A stretch of DNA of 64,000 bases from NCBI RefSeq assembly GCF_003458415.1, contig NZ_QRUF01000009.1, forward strand, positions 36,890 through 100,889, written 5' to 3'. Under the pieces are notes generated by a model. It did no database searches, was not told where the DNA came from, and worked only from the letters and a program-made list of their open reading frames with translations. This stretch comes from Collinsella sp. AF25-2LB (lineage in GTDB: Bacteria > Actinomycetota > Coriobacteriia > Coriobacteriales > Coriobacteriaceae). How positions within the stretch are numbered: the first letter of the stretch is position 1; every line of letters begins with the position of its first letter. This document shows, in pieces, positions 8,936 through 17,507 of the stretch. A program made the translations under genes and the position numbers.

Positions 8936-10924
8936 TTAGTCAACTGGATTGAGCGCGTCGATCTGCGCAAGCCACAGACACGAGCTAGCGTCACTCGGCA
9001 TACGCCAATCGCCGCGCGGGCTGAGCGTCACCGAGCCCACCTTGGGACCATCGGGCAGGCAGCTGCGCTTAAACTGCTGGGCAAAGAAGCGGCGGTAGAA
9101 CGTACGTAGCCACGTGTGGACGGTCTTGGCGTCGTAGACGCCCTCAAAGCTCTTGAGCGCCATGCGGTAGATCTTGCCCGGCTCAAAGCCAAAACGCAGC
9201 AGGTAGTAGAGGAAGTAGTCGTGCAGCTCGTACGGGCCCACCAAATCCTCGGTCTTCTGGGCAATCTCGCCATCGCCCGTCGGCGGCAGAAGCTCAGGGG
9301 ACACCGGCGTATCGAGGATGTCGAGCAAGACCTCGGCAATACGCCCGCCAAAGACATCGGCGGCATAGCGCACCAGATGGCGCACAAGCGTCTTGGGCAC
9401 GCTCGCGTTGACGGCGTACATGCTCATGTGGTCGCCGTTATAGGTAGCCCAGCCGAGCGCCAGCTCCGACAGGTCGCCCGTGCCAATGACAAAACCGCCA
9501 GCCTGGTTGGCCAGATCCATCAGGATCTGCGTACGCTCGCGGGCCTGGCTGTTCTCGTAGGTCACGTCCTGCACGGCCGGATCATGCTCGATATCCTTAA
9601 AGTGCTGTTCCACGGCAGCATGGATTGAGACCTCGCGGAAGCTCACACCCAAGTCACGAGCGAGCGACTCGGCATTGGACTTAGTGCGGTGCGTCGTGCC
9701 AAAACCGGGCATGGAAACCGCCGTGATACCCGTGCGCGGCAGCCCCAGCCCATCGAAGGCACGCACGGTCACAAGCAGCGCTAGCGTGGAGTCCAAGCCG
9801 CCCGAAAGGCCGATGACCGCAGCCTTGGTACCTGTGTGGGCGAGGCGGGTCTTGAGGCCCGCAGTCTGTAGATCAAGGATCGTCTCGCAGCGCTCGGCCA
9901 AGTCGCCGTGGTCGGCCGGCACAAAGGGCGCGCGCGGGAAGACACGGTCGATGTCGCAGGCATCGCGCAGGACAGGTTCTTCGGCCAGCACGCCCTCAAA
10001 CGAAAACTCAACGGTCGTGGCCTCCGGAGCATCGTCGGTACGCGTCCACGTCGTCGAGCGACGGCGTTCGGCAACCAGGCGGTCAAGGTCAACGTCGGCG
10101 ATGGCCATATCGCAGGTAAGCAGTTTGGTCGCGGCGAGCTTGGAGCCGTTTTCGTAGACGAGGTTCTCGCCCGCAAAGACCATGTCGGTCGTGGACTCGC
10201 CCTCGCTCGCGTCCGCGTAGGCATAGGCGCAGTACAGGCGCGCGCTCTGGTTGGAAATGAGGCTGCGGCGGTAATCCGCCTTACCGATAATCTCGTCCGA
10301 AGCCGACGGATTGAGGATCACCGTCGCACCGGCAAGCGCCATCTCGGTCGAAGGGGGCGCCGGCACCCACAGGTCCTCGCAGACCTCAACGCCCAGCACC
10401 ATATCCTCGGCACCTTCATCACAGCAGCGGTAGACAAGCCCCGAACCCAGCGGAACCGGACCCCGACCGGCAAACTCGACCCACACAGGATCCGCGGGCG
10501 CCGGAGCAAACCAGCGGCGCTCGTAGAACTCGCCATAGTTGGGCAGATACTTCTTGGCCGTGAGGCCCAAAAGCTCGCCCGCGCAGCACACGGCGGCGCA
10601 GTTGTAGATATTCTCGGCAACTGCAACGGGAAGACCGACGGTAAAGACAATCGGCAGCTCGCGGGTTTCATCGAGAATATGTGCCAGAGCAGTCTCACAG
10701 GCATGCAGCAGCGTGCGATTATGGAACAGATCGGCCGCGGTATAGCCGCACAGATTAAGCTCGGGCAGCACCAACGCACGAACGCCGCGCTCGGCAGCAT
10801 CGCGAACAGCCGCCAGCGCAACCTCGGCATTGCCCTCAACATCGGCCACGCGAATCTTGGGCGAGGCCGCTGCCACGCGCAAAAAACCGTCGTTCTCAAC
10901 TTGACCGTTTAGAAAATCGTTCAT
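8936..10924 (-). CDS. nadE: Glutamine-dependent NAD(+) synthase
   Basis: A 662-residue two-domain enzyme that makes NAD from nicotinate adenine dinucleotide, ATP and glutamine. The N-terminal nitrilase-type glutaminase has Glu55 in LPELNLCGYT, Lys in KYLPNYGEFYE and the nucleophile Cys in GVEVCEDLW. The C-terminal synthetase has the ATP pyrophosphatase loop GLSGGLDSTLAL and GTGDLSELALGWATYNGDH. ATG 10924 was chosen with GGAG upstream; an earlier in-frame Met has no ribosome site. Length matches the long actinobacterial NadE. Confidence 0.93.
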   Translation of the reverse strand: MNDFLNGQVENDGFLRVAAASPKIRVADVEGNAEVALAAVRDAAERGVRALVLPELNLCGYTAADLFHNRTLLHACETALAHILDETRELPIVFTVGLPVAVAENIYNCAAVCCAGELLGLTAKKYLPNYGEFYERRWFAPAPADPVWVEFAGRGPVPLGSGLVYRCCDEGAEDMVLGVEVCEDLWVPAPPSTEMALAGATVILNPSASDEIIGKADYRRSLISNQSARLYCAYAYADASEGESTTDMVFAGENLVYENGSKLAATKLLTCDMAIADVDLDRLVAERRRSTTWTRTDDAPEATTVEFSFEGVLAEEPVLRDACDIDRVFPRAPFVPADHGDLAERCETILDLQTAGLKTRLAHTGTKAAVIGLSGGLDSTLALLVTVRAFDGLGLPRTGITAVSMPGFGTTHRTKSNAESLARDLGVSFREVSIHAAVEQHFKDIEHDPAVQDVTYENSQARERTQILMDLANQAGGFVIGTGDLSELALGWATYNGDHMSMYAVNASVPKTLVRHLVRYAADVFGGRIAEVLLDILDTPVSPELLPPTGDGEIAQKTEDLVGPYELHDYFLYYLLRFGFEPGKIYRMALKSFEGVYDAKTVHTWLRTFYRRFFAQQFKRSCLPDGPKVGSVTLSPRGDWRMPSDASSCLWLAQIDALNPVD

Positions 10925-11057
10925 GCGAGCTCCAGCACATCCGTTAGCCGCAACGAGCGGCGACGATATAGTCCGCCTCCATTGTACTGTCAAGTTCAAT
11001 CAGCACAGATGGGACAAGCTCATGATTAAAATTGGAAAAGAGAAGCCGGGATGACGT

Positions 11058-11336
11058 TTAGCAGTAGAACGAGATCTCGTCCACAAGGAAAAATGCCTTC
11101 CATTTAGAGCAAATCAATTCATGCTGAGCGGCGATGATTTCACAGAGGTCATCAAGCGTGCTCCGGGGGATCTTCGCTTTGTTATTAGCGACAATGCAGC
11201 CACCTCTTCGAGTCAGCCAGATTTTGGCCGAGTTATCTGAAGGCGCCCCCTTGCAAACATGGACATGGATTGGCTCGCCCGCTTCATTGGACCAAAAGAA
11301 GACCCGATAGCCGCCAATAAGAAAAAGGCTAGGCAA
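11058..11336 (-). CDS. DUF4160 family protein
   Basis: A 92-residue protein with IGGYRVFFWSNEAGEPIHVH, the signature of DUF4160. It starts at TTG 11336, overlapping the preceding gene by 8 bases with GGAGG just upstream, so the two are translationally coupled. DUF4160 proteins are often found in small two-gene modules, sometimes discussed as toxin-antitoxin-like; there is no direct evidence of toxicity here. Base composition is lower in GC than the neighbours, hinting at acquisition. Confidence 0.75.
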   Translation of the reverse strand: MPSLFLIGGYRVFFWSNEAGEPIHVHVCKGAPSDNSAKIWLTRRGGCIVANNKAKIPRSTLDDLCEIIAAQHELICSKWKAFFLVDEISFYC

Positions 11337-11598
11337 CTTTAGCTCCTCCGTTTGCGGCGTAGCGATACAGCAGATGGGCGTTATTGCTCAGAAAAGTCTC
11401 AAAACCTCGCTTCTCCTCGTCGGTAAAACGCCCCTCCCACATGGTCCAATTGTAAGAAGGCAACTCGCAACGAGCGGAGTCGAAACCCTCTGCCGTCGGT
11501 CGTTCAAAATGCACGATGACCTTTTCGATATCGCCATCTGTGATCAGGTCAGAATGAATGACCTCGGTACCATCTTCGAATGTCATATACGGGTACAT
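11329..11598 (-). CDS. Hypothetical partner of the DUF4160 protein
   Basis: An 89-residue acidic soluble protein (MYPYMTFEDGTEVIHSDL at the start, then CELPSYNWTMWEGRFTDEE). I recognise it only as a conserved hypothetical family. ATG 11598 follows GAGGTGG at good spacing; the upstream open frame lacks a ribosome site. It lies upstream of and overlapping the DUF4160 gene, so they form a bicistron. Many DUF4160 genes have a small partner such as DUF2442; I cannot assign this one to that family. Confidence 0.65.
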   Translation of the reverse strand: MYPYMTFEDGTEVIHSDLITDGDIEKVIVHFERPTAEGFDSARCELPSYNWTMWEGRFTDEEKRGFETFLSNNAHLLYRYAANGGAKVA

Positions 11599-11772
11599 CA
11601 CGTAAACCACCTCGCAATCGTAAATCCAGTTTAGCATCAAGCTATTGCACCAAAGACAGCAAGCCCCCTTGATGAGTTGATGGTATCTGTTAAATGTCAC
11701 GTACGATTCACATCTGGTGGGTACCCTGATGGCTACACAAAACGAAGCAGATTTACACCGGGAGGACCCCGT

Positions 11773-12726
11773 ATGACAACCAAGTACACTGACGCGCCGC
11801 GCACGCGCGTCATGACACCGGCATCGCTCAACAACGGCGTGCACGAGAACCATTCCATCGGACAGACCATGGCCATTGCGCCCAAAAAGGGCCTTTTCGA
11901 CGACATTTCCATTCCCCAGATCATCGCCGGCGCCGCAGCTGCCGCCACGAGCGTGGCGCTTGCTTCAAAGATCGGCATTGCCGGCTCGGTGATTGGTGCC
12001 GCCGTGAGCTCAGTCATCACTGTTGTGTCCTCGCAGGTCTATCGCCACTTTATCTCCGCCAGCGCCGAAGCAATCAAGGGCACGCATGCCGCTGTCGACT
12101 ACCCTACCGGCGCCTACGAGCCCGTTGAGCCCAATGTCGAGGAGCACCTAGGTGGCGCCGCAACCACGCAGGAGATGCGCCAGGTTGCGGGACGCGCGAC
12201 CACGGCGCGCGTCGCTCCCAACAGCCTGCGCGCCAAGGCGGCGGCTGAGCGCAGCCAGACGCAAAAGAAGGTCATCGTCTTCTCGATCGCTATCGCCATC
12301 GTCGCGGTCATCGCCTGCGCCGGCGCCATCCTTATCACCACTGCCGGTGAGGGTCTGGGCGAGCGTCCCGAGCCAATCCTGTCGTCGCGCACGACCGAGA
12401 GCGATGCAAATGGCAACACCCAGTCGCAAGATCAGCAGGCACAGACGGACGATACGCAAGACAGTTCTACCTCTGCCAATTCGTCCTCGAACACCCAAAA
12501 CCAATCGCAGGGCGTCGATTCCTCTGCGAACAACAGCGGCACGCAATCCGGCACGACTGACTCAAGCCAAACGACTGACGGCTCTCAACCGAGCACGGGC
12601 GACCAGGCGAATGGCAATACACCGAGTACGGGATCTACCGACAACAGCAACACCAACAGCTCGAGCGGAACCGCGTCCGGCACGGCATCTGACAGTTCAA
12701 GCCAAGGCACGACATCGGGCAACTAG
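11773..12726 (+). CDS. Membrane protein with Ser/Thr/Gln-rich tail, unknown function
   Basis: A 317-residue protein. The N-terminal 45 residues are polar. One hydrophobic stretch (about 52-87, Ala/Val/Ile-rich) and a clear transmembrane helix near 172-196 (VFSIAIAIVAVIACAGAIL) follow. The last 110 residues are low complexity, rich in Ser, Thr, Asn, Gln and Gly, like a wall-spanning or secreted tail. GGAGG at 11761 sets the ATG at 11773. No family is recognised. A strong terminator follows. It may be an envelope protein displayed outward. Confidence 0.7.
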   Translation: MTTKYTDAPRTRVMTPASLNNGVHENHSIGQTMAIAPKKGLFDDISIPQIIAGAAAAATSVALASKIGIAGSVIGAAVSSVITVVSSQVYRHFISASAEAIKGTHAAVDYPTGAYEPVEPNVEEHLGGAATTQEMRQVAGRATTARVAPNSLRAKAAAERSQTQKKVIVFSIAIAIVAVIACAGAILITTAGEGLGERPEPILSSRTTESDANGNTQSQDQQAQTDDTQDSSTSANSSSNTQNQSQGVDSSANNSGTQSGTTDSSQTTDGSQPSTGDQANGNTPSTGSTDNSNTNSSSGTASGTASDSSSQGTTSGN

Positions 12727-12760
12727 GCACATTTGCCTCTCATAGATAACCGACCTGTAC

Positions 12761-12797
12761 AACGGGCGCGAATCGAAAGCGGTTCGCGCCCGTTTGC
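12761..12797 (+). terminator. Intrinsic terminator
   Basis: AACGGGCGCGAA and TTCGCGCCCGTT form a 12-bp stem between the membrane protein gene and the next gene. Confidence 0.75.
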
Positions 12798-12865
12798 CTT
12801 GGGCGCCGCCATGGCGAACACCATGCGATGGTAAGATGCTTTGGTGTGTAAAGAGGAGATTTGCC

Positions 12866-14161
12866 ATGAGCAAGACAATAGTTAGGCCCACGCTTTCGCT
12901 GGGCAACCACATCTATCTGTATCGCCTGCTACGCGATGCAATCGGATGCGGCAAGCAAACGTTTATGACGCAGGTCGAGGAGGCGCTCGCCGCCGGCGAC
13001 ATGACCGCTTATGACCTGGGCTTTGAGTCCACGCGTGAGCTGCTCGAGGAGCTCGACGACTGCATTAAGCTGACCGTCTTTAAGGGCGGTCGCCTGTATG
13101 CCACCGTCATCGCCAACGAGGCCTGGGATGCCGCCCTTGCCAAGGGCGAGGACAAGCCCAAGGCAGCCAAGGGAGCCAAGCAGTCCTACAAAAAGAAAAA
13201 GCGCGGCGAGAAGGACCTCAAGGCCGTGCGTCCCAAGCACGTTAAACGTCCCAAGCCAGAAACCATGGTTGAAGCCGTGCCGGAGCCCGAGCCCGAGGCA
13301 GAGATCGAAGTCGCTATTGAGGTAACAGCAGAAACCGAAATCACCGCCACGACCGATCCCGAAGTCATATCTGAGCAGGAAACCACTGCGGAGCTCAACG
13401 AAGCTCCCAAGTCGACAACCGAAGAAGCCGCTGACCAGCCCGAGACGTCTGCATTCCAAAACAGCGATGTCTTTGGTGACAAGGCCGAGGACGATCAGTC
13501 CGACGAGCCCGCAGATCAAGACGCTACCGAGTCGGCGCCGGAGCCCGAGGCACCGCAGCCCGCCATCTCGCTCACGGTCGTCTATGACCCCGAGAACGCA
13601 AACGCCGGCATCACCACCATGGCATCCACGCCCATCGAGGCAAAGTCGAGCGTCGAGAATCAGAGCGCTCCGCAAGTCGAGTTCGACACCGCGACCGCAG
13701 ACGCACCTGCCATCGTCGAACCCGCAGATTCCGCGGCGATGCCGAAAGCGGACACCGAATCAGTACTCGGCGCCGAACCCGCGCCCGTCATCGAGGTGAC
13801 GCCCGTCAATGAGCAGGCCTTCGCACCGACGATGGTACCGGCCCCCGCACCCGTAGCGCCCGCCATCCCCGAGGACTTCCCCATCGATTTCGCAACCGAG
13901 GTCTTCTGCCCCGGTCCATTGCTACACCAGCTGTCGACCTATCTCCCCTACGGCGCCGATACCCTCGGCATCGTCGGCGAGTACTACTGGATCGCCCGCG
14001 AGCGCGGTACCATCGAGGCCGCGCGAAACCGCGCAAGCTTCCCCCTGCGCTACACGCAGGCCGGCGAGCGCCGCGAGGTTGCCGTGCGCATCCGCCGCAA
14101 CACCACCGGCGGTCTCGGAGCCACCTGGACCATCGATAAAGTCGAAGAACCCGAGCAGTAA
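12866..14161 (+). CDS. Uncharacterised protein with acidic Pro/Glu-rich linker
   Basis: A 431-residue cytoplasmic protein with three visible parts. Residues 1-90 form a small helical domain (TAYDLGFESTRELLEELDD, GGRLYATVIANEAW) that vaguely recalls an OST-HTH/LOTUS-type winged helix. Residues 95-120 are Lys-rich. A long acidic repeat-poor linker (about 130-330) is rich in Glu, Pro, Ala and Thr. A compact C-terminal domain (335-431, YLPYGADTLGIVGEYYWIA, FPLRYTQAGERREVAVR) ends the protein. AAGAGGAG sets ATG 12866. The function is unknown; the OST-HTH idea is weak. Confidence 0.7.
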   Translation: MSKTIVRPTLSLGNHIYLYRLLRDAIGCGKQTFMTQVEEALAAGDMTAYDLGFESTRELLEELDDCIKLTVFKGGRLYATVIANEAWDAALAKGEDKPKAAKGAKQSYKKKKRGEKDLKAVRPKHVKRPKPETMVEAVPEPEPEAEIEVAIEVTAETEITATTDPEVISEQETTAELNEAPKSTTEEAADQPETSAFQNSDVFGDKAEDDQSDEPADQDATESAPEPEAPQPAISLTVVYDPENANAGITTMASTPIEAKSSVENQSAPQVEFDTATADAPAIVEPADSAAMPKADTESVLGAEPAPVIEVTPVNEQAFAPTMVPAPAPVAPAIPEDFPIDFATEVFCPGPLLHQLSTYLPYGADTLGIVGEYYWIARERGTIEAARNRASFPLRYTQAGERREVAVRIRRNTTGGLGATWTIDKVEEPEQ

Positions 14162-14166
14162 CGACA

Positions 14167-14206
14167 AACGGCTCAAATCCAAATCAGGATTTGAGCCGTT
14201 TTTATT
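14167..14206 (+). terminator. Intrinsic terminator
   Basis: CGGCTCAAATCC pairs with GGATTTGAGCCG and is followed by TTTTTATTT, 6 bases after the upstream stop. Confidence 0.9.
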
Positions 14207-14232
14207 TGTTGATGTTGCGTAACCAACAGCGA

Positions 14233-14372
14233 GCGGGCCGCAAGTGCCCCAGGTTGCCGTGAAAGAGGAGCGACGCGTACTTCGGTACGCGAGCGACGGC
14301 TTGAACGGCAAGATGGGGTGCTTGCGACCCGCGCAGCGTCGAGCAGTTACGCGGTTTGGAAAACCGCGTAAC
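14233..14372. repeat. Structured intergenic repeat, family A copy 2
   Basis: The long hairpin has arms 14233-14250 (GCGGGCCGCAAGTGCCCC) and 14315-14332, paired with G-T wobbles. The core GAAAGAGGAG at 14261 continues to the tip GCGTAC-TTCG-GTACGC. The short hairpin GTTACGCGGTTT with AAACCGCGTAAC lies at 14346-14372. As in copy 1, the short hairpin is next to the 3' end of the adjacent gene (ettA, 4 bases away). Confidence 0.85.
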
Positions 14373-14375
14373 GAT

Positions 14376-16061
14376 CTAGTCGCGCGTCAGCTTACGGTGA
14401 ATACGATGCGGCTGGGCTGCGTCCTCACCCAGGCGCTCGATACGGTTGGCCTGATAGGCCTCAAAGTTGCCCTCGAACCAATACCAGTTGCCCGGATTCT
14501 CGTCGGTGCCCTCCCACGCCAGAATGTGCGTGGCGACGCGGTCCAGGAACATACGATCGTGGCTAATGACCACCGAGCAGCCCGGGAACTCGAGCAGCGC
14601 CGCCTCGAGCGAGGACAGCGTCTCGACGTCGAGGTCGTTCGTGGGCTCGTCGAGGAGCAGCAGGTTGCCGCCCTGCTTGAGCGTGAGCGCCAGGTTCAGA
14701 CGGTTGCGCTCGCCACCGGAGAGTACGCCAGCGCGCTTCTGCTGGTCCTGGCCCTTAAAGCCAAAGCTCGCCACGTACGCGCGGCTGGGGACCTCGGTCT
14801 CGCCGACCATCATGTGGTCCAGACCATCCGAGACGACCTCCCACAGGTTCTTGTCGGGGTCGATGCCAGAACGGTTCTGATCGACATAGGAGATCTTGAC
14901 GGTCTCGCCCACCTCGAGCTCGCCCGAAGTCAGCGGCTCCAGGCCCACGATGGTCTTGAAGAGCGTAGTCTTGCCCACACCGTTGGGGCCGATGACGCCC
15001 ACGATGCCGTTACGCGGCAGGGTGAAAGAAAGGTCGTCGATGAGCACGCGACCGTCGAATTCCTTGTGCAGGTGATGGGCCTCGAGCACCTTGTTACCCA
15101 AACGCGGTCCAACGGGAATGCGGATATCGGTCCAGTCGAGCTTCTGGCTTGCGCGGGCCTCGGCCTCCATCTCCTCGTAGCGAGCCAGACGGGCCTTGTT
15201 CTTTGCCTGGCGAGCCTTGGGCGAGCTGCGTACCCACTCGAGCTCGGCCTCCATGCGCTTGGCGAGCTTGGCGTCGCGGTTGCCCTGCGCCTCGATACGG
15301 GCGGCCTTGGTCTCCAGATACGTGGAGTAGTTGCCCTTGTAGGGATAAAGGTGACCGCGGTCGACCTCGCAGATCCACTCGGCAACGTTATCCAGGAAGT
15401 AGCGATCGTGCGTGACGGCAAGCACCGCGCCCTGGTAGTTGTGCAGGAAGTGCTCGAGCCACAGGATCGACTCGGCGTCCAGGTGGTTCGTGGGCTCGTC
15501 GAGCAGCAGCAGGTCGGGAGCTTCGAGCAGCAGCTTGCACAGGGCCACGCGACGGCGCTCGCCGCCGGAAAGTACGTTGACCGGCATGTCGGAATCGGGC
15601 AGCTGCAGGGCGTCCATGGCCTGGCCGAGCTTGGAATCGATATCCCAGCCGTCGGCGGCGTCGATCTCGTCCTGGAGCTTTCCCATCTCGGCCATGAGGG
15701 CGTCCATGTCGCAATCCGGGTCGCACATCTCCTCGCCGATCTTGTTGAAGCGATCGACCTTGGCGATCATGTCGCCAAATGCCATGCGCACGTTCTCGAT
15801 GACGGTCTTGTCGTCGTCGAGCGGCGGCTCCTGCTGCAGGATACCCACGGTGTAGCCGGGGGTGAGCTTGGCATCGCCGTTGGAGACCTCCTCGATGCCG
15901 GCCATGATCTTGAGCAGGGTCGACTTGCCCATACCGTTGGGGCCCACGACGCCGATCTTGGCACCGGGGTAGAAGCTCAGGGTCACGTCGTCAAGGATCA
16001 CCTTGTCGCCATGGGCCTTGCGAGCCTGATACATCTGATAAATGAACTCCGCCACAGTCAT
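14376..16061 (-). CDS. ettA: ABC-F ATPase, energy-dependent translational throttle protein
   Basis: A 561-residue protein with two ABC ATPase domains and no membrane segment. Walker A motifs are GPNGMGKST (39-47) and GPNGVGKTT (near 355). Signature motifs are LSGGERRRVALC and LSGGERNRLNLAL; Walker B motifs are LLLLDEPTNHLD and LLLLDEPTNDLD. The linker between the domains and the 'arm' in the first domain match EttA, which binds the ribosomal E site and gates elongation by ATP/ADP ratio. It is transcribed alone with a 170-base leader that holds a small hairpin at about 16092-16122. Confidence 0.92.
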   Translation of the reverse strand: MTVAEFIYQMYQARKAHGDKVILDDVTLSFYPGAKIGVVGPNGMGKSTLLKIMAGIEEVSNGDAKLTPGYTVGILQQEPPLDDDKTVIENVRMAFGDMIAKVDRFNKIGEEMCDPDCDMDALMAEMGKLQDEIDAADGWDIDSKLGQAMDALQLPDSDMPVNVLSGGERRRVALCKLLLEAPDLLLLDEPTNHLDAESILWLEHFLHNYQGAVLAVTHDRYFLDNVAEWICEVDRGHLYPYKGNYSTYLETKAARIEAQGNRDAKLAKRMEAELEWVRSSPKARQAKNKARLARYEEMEAEARASQKLDWTDIRIPVGPRLGNKVLEAHHLHKEFDGRVLIDDLSFTLPRNGIVGVIGPNGVGKTTLFKTIVGLEPLTSGELEVGETVKISYVDQNRSGIDPDKNLWEVVSDGLDHMMVGETEVPSRAYVASFGFKGQDQQKRAGVLSGGERNRLNLALTLKQGGNLLLLDEPTNDLDVETLSSLEAALLEFPGCSVVISHDRMFLDRVATHILAWEGTDENPGNWYWFEGNFEAYQANRIERLGEDAAQPHRIHRKLTRD

Positions 16062-16140
16062 TTCTCCTTATCTAGCTGCGGAAATCTTCTCCCCCTCTCC
16101 GTTTTGGAAAAAGCGGAGAGGCAGTTCGCGCGTTCTAATA

Positions 16141-16162
16141 AAAAGGGGCATGGTTGCCCACA
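16141..16162 (-). terminator. Intrinsic terminator of the sdpRI operon
   Basis: On the minus strand GGGCA-ACCA-TGCCCC runs into TTTTTATT, about 70 bases after the sdpI stop. Confidence 0.75.
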
Positions 16163-16232
16163 CCCCCTAATACTACCTGGGAAAAGTCCCCCGGAACATA
16201 CTATGAACTGCGTACGCTAGTTTTCCGCAACC

Positions 16233-16937
16233 TTAACGAGCGGCTCGCTGCGATTTGCGCCACAACAGATACGAGTAGACGTAGACGGCTCCAACCGAAC
16301 CAAACGCCAGAACCGCAATCACCGCGGCGACGACTTCACTCGAAAGCACGCTGCCTGCCACGCCCATCACAATCAGGCCAATACCTAGCACCATAAAGCA
16401 GGCGCCGCCAAAACGCTGCGTACGGCGCCAGTTCTCGGGATCGGCAAGCGCCCAGGGTGTCTTGATACCGAGCGTATAGTTCTGCTTCACACGCGGCAAG
16501 TAGTTGCCTACGCCGATGAACAGCAAACCGACAACACCGGAAATCAGCACGTTAACCGAACCGACCGCCGGCACCACGCCCCAGACCGTAAGCTCTCCCA
16601 GCCAGCTTATGGCACACATGAACAAGGTGAAGGCGATTACGAAGCCCTGGTAGAACTTGCCCGAGGTTCGATATGCCTCACCTTTGGGGTCGATGCGCGG
16701 CACCACGCAGAACATTGCGAGAAGCGCCAGAGGCAGCACGCCGAGCGCGGAGGCCATCCAGCTAGGACCCCAACCGTCGACGGCGCCGTTCGCGCCCCAG
16801 TGCGTGGGAATCTGCGCAGGCAAGCTCGGCATCACCATGAGGTGCGCTACGACATTGGCGACGCACAGAGCGACCAGCGCAATCCACACGCGCGACGATA
16901 CCCCCGTGGGGTGAATGCCCTTGTTTTCGTTATTCAT
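16233..16937 (-). CDS. sdpI: SdpI-family integral membrane protein
   Basis: A 234-residue membrane protein with about six hydrophobic segments. It has the DUF1648 signature (LPAQIPTHWGANGAVDGWG, 42-60) and the SdpI motif VGNYLPRVKQNYTLGIKTPW near 150. In Bacillus, SdpI confers immunity to the SdpC toxin and also acts as its sensor. No sdpABC toxin genes are nearby, so it may be an orphan immunity or signalling protein. ATG 16937 overlaps the sdpR stop by 8 bases; the pair is co-transcribed. Confidence 0.85.
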   Translation of the reverse strand: MNNENKGIHPTGVSSRVWIALVALCVANVVAHLMVMPSLPAQIPTHWGANGAVDGWGPSWMASALGVLPLALLAMFCVVPRIDPKGEAYRTSGKFYQGFVIAFTLFMCAISWLGELTVWGVVPAVGSVNVLISGVVGLLFIGVGNYLPRVKQNYTLGIKTPWALADPENWRRTQRFGGACFMVLGIGLIVMGVAGSVLSSEVVAAVIAVLAFGSVGAVYVYSYLLWRKSQRAAR

Positions 16938-17208
16938 CCTTATCACCTTCCGTGTTTGTAAAGCCCATAAACCAACCGATCAAGTCCTGCATGACGGTGG
17001 TGTTTAAGCTGTAAACGATGTTTTGGCCATGGCGCTCGTCGATCACCAACCCGGCGTTTTTGAGCGTCGCCAAGTGATGGCTCAGCGACGGCTTACTGAT
17101 ATCGAAATGCTCGGCAAGCTCCCCCGCCGTGCAATTGCCCTCGCGCAGCAACTCCAAAATGCGCCGTCGCGTTGGATCGGCAAGCGCCTTAAAACCCTCT
17201 CCCGGCAT
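16930..17208 (-). CDS. sdpR: ArsR/SdpR-family repressor
   Basis: A 92-residue winged-helix protein. LADPTRRRILELLREGNCTA and HFDISKPSLSHHLATLKNAG are the ArsR helix-turn-helix. It has no metal-binding Cys motif, as in SdpR. ATG 17208 follows AGAGGAGG. It is expected to repress its own operon, and an imperfect palindrome overlaps the -35 region upstream (17257-17272). In the B. subtilis model, SdpI at the membrane would sequester the repressor when toxin is present. Confidence 0.88.
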   Translation of the reverse strand: MPGEGFKALADPTRRRILELLREGNCTAGELAEHFDISKPSLSHHLATLKNAGLVIDERHGQNIVYSLNTTVMQDLIGWFMGFTNTEGDKDE

Positions 17209-17242
17209 AAGACCTCCTCTCATCATCTCTCATGACGCGCAC

Positions 17243-17272
17243 ACTATACTCGATATTTAGATGTTTGTCTAA
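17243..17272 (-). promoter_or_regulatory. sdpRI promoter with operator palindrome
   Basis: Read on the minus strand, -35 TTAGAC and -10 TATAGT are separated by 18 bases. TTAGA-CAAACA-TCTAA (17257-17272) is a palindrome covering the -35, the usual place for an ArsR-type operator. Confidence 0.6.
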
Positions 17273-17297
17273 CTATCTAATCTTGTACTCAAAAAAA

Positions 17298-17330
17298 TAG
17301 CCGCCTCCGCGTAATGCGAAGACGGCCACT
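17298..17330 (-). terminator. Terminator-like hairpin in the sdpR-tcdA gap
   Basis: On the minus strand GCCGTCTTCGC pairs with GCGGAGGCGGC and is followed by TATTTTTTT. It lies upstream of both divergent genes, so its role is unclear; it may shield the sdp promoter from antisense transcription. Confidence 0.5.
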
Positions 17331-17457
17331 TCTCACGCTACAAACGTGTTTTGGAGTTGGCCAACCCGCTGCAACGGGTGCCATCTGCTTCAATCTTATG
17401 CGAACCCCGATCCCATTTCAACAAGCCCAAGGGCTCAAATGGAATCGCGATAACACC

Positions 17458-17463
17458 TATAAT
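17458..17463 (+). promoter_or_regulatory. Putative -10 element for tcdA
   Basis: TATAAT lies 45 bases before the tcdA start; the matching -35 (TCAAAT at 17435) is poor. Confidence 0.4.
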
Positions 17464-17507
17464 GGCGATAGCTAAAACACGATTCGCTTCCCCATCGGAG
17501 GATGTCT

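Noticed and set aside
14244..16220. 658-codon plus-strand frame opposite ettA
   Set aside because: It is antisense to an unmistakable ABC-F gene; long antisense frames are expected from GC-rich third positions.
16233..17208. Complete Sdp toxin system
   Set aside because: Only the repressor and immunity-like genes are present; no sdpA, sdpB or sdpC candidates flank them.
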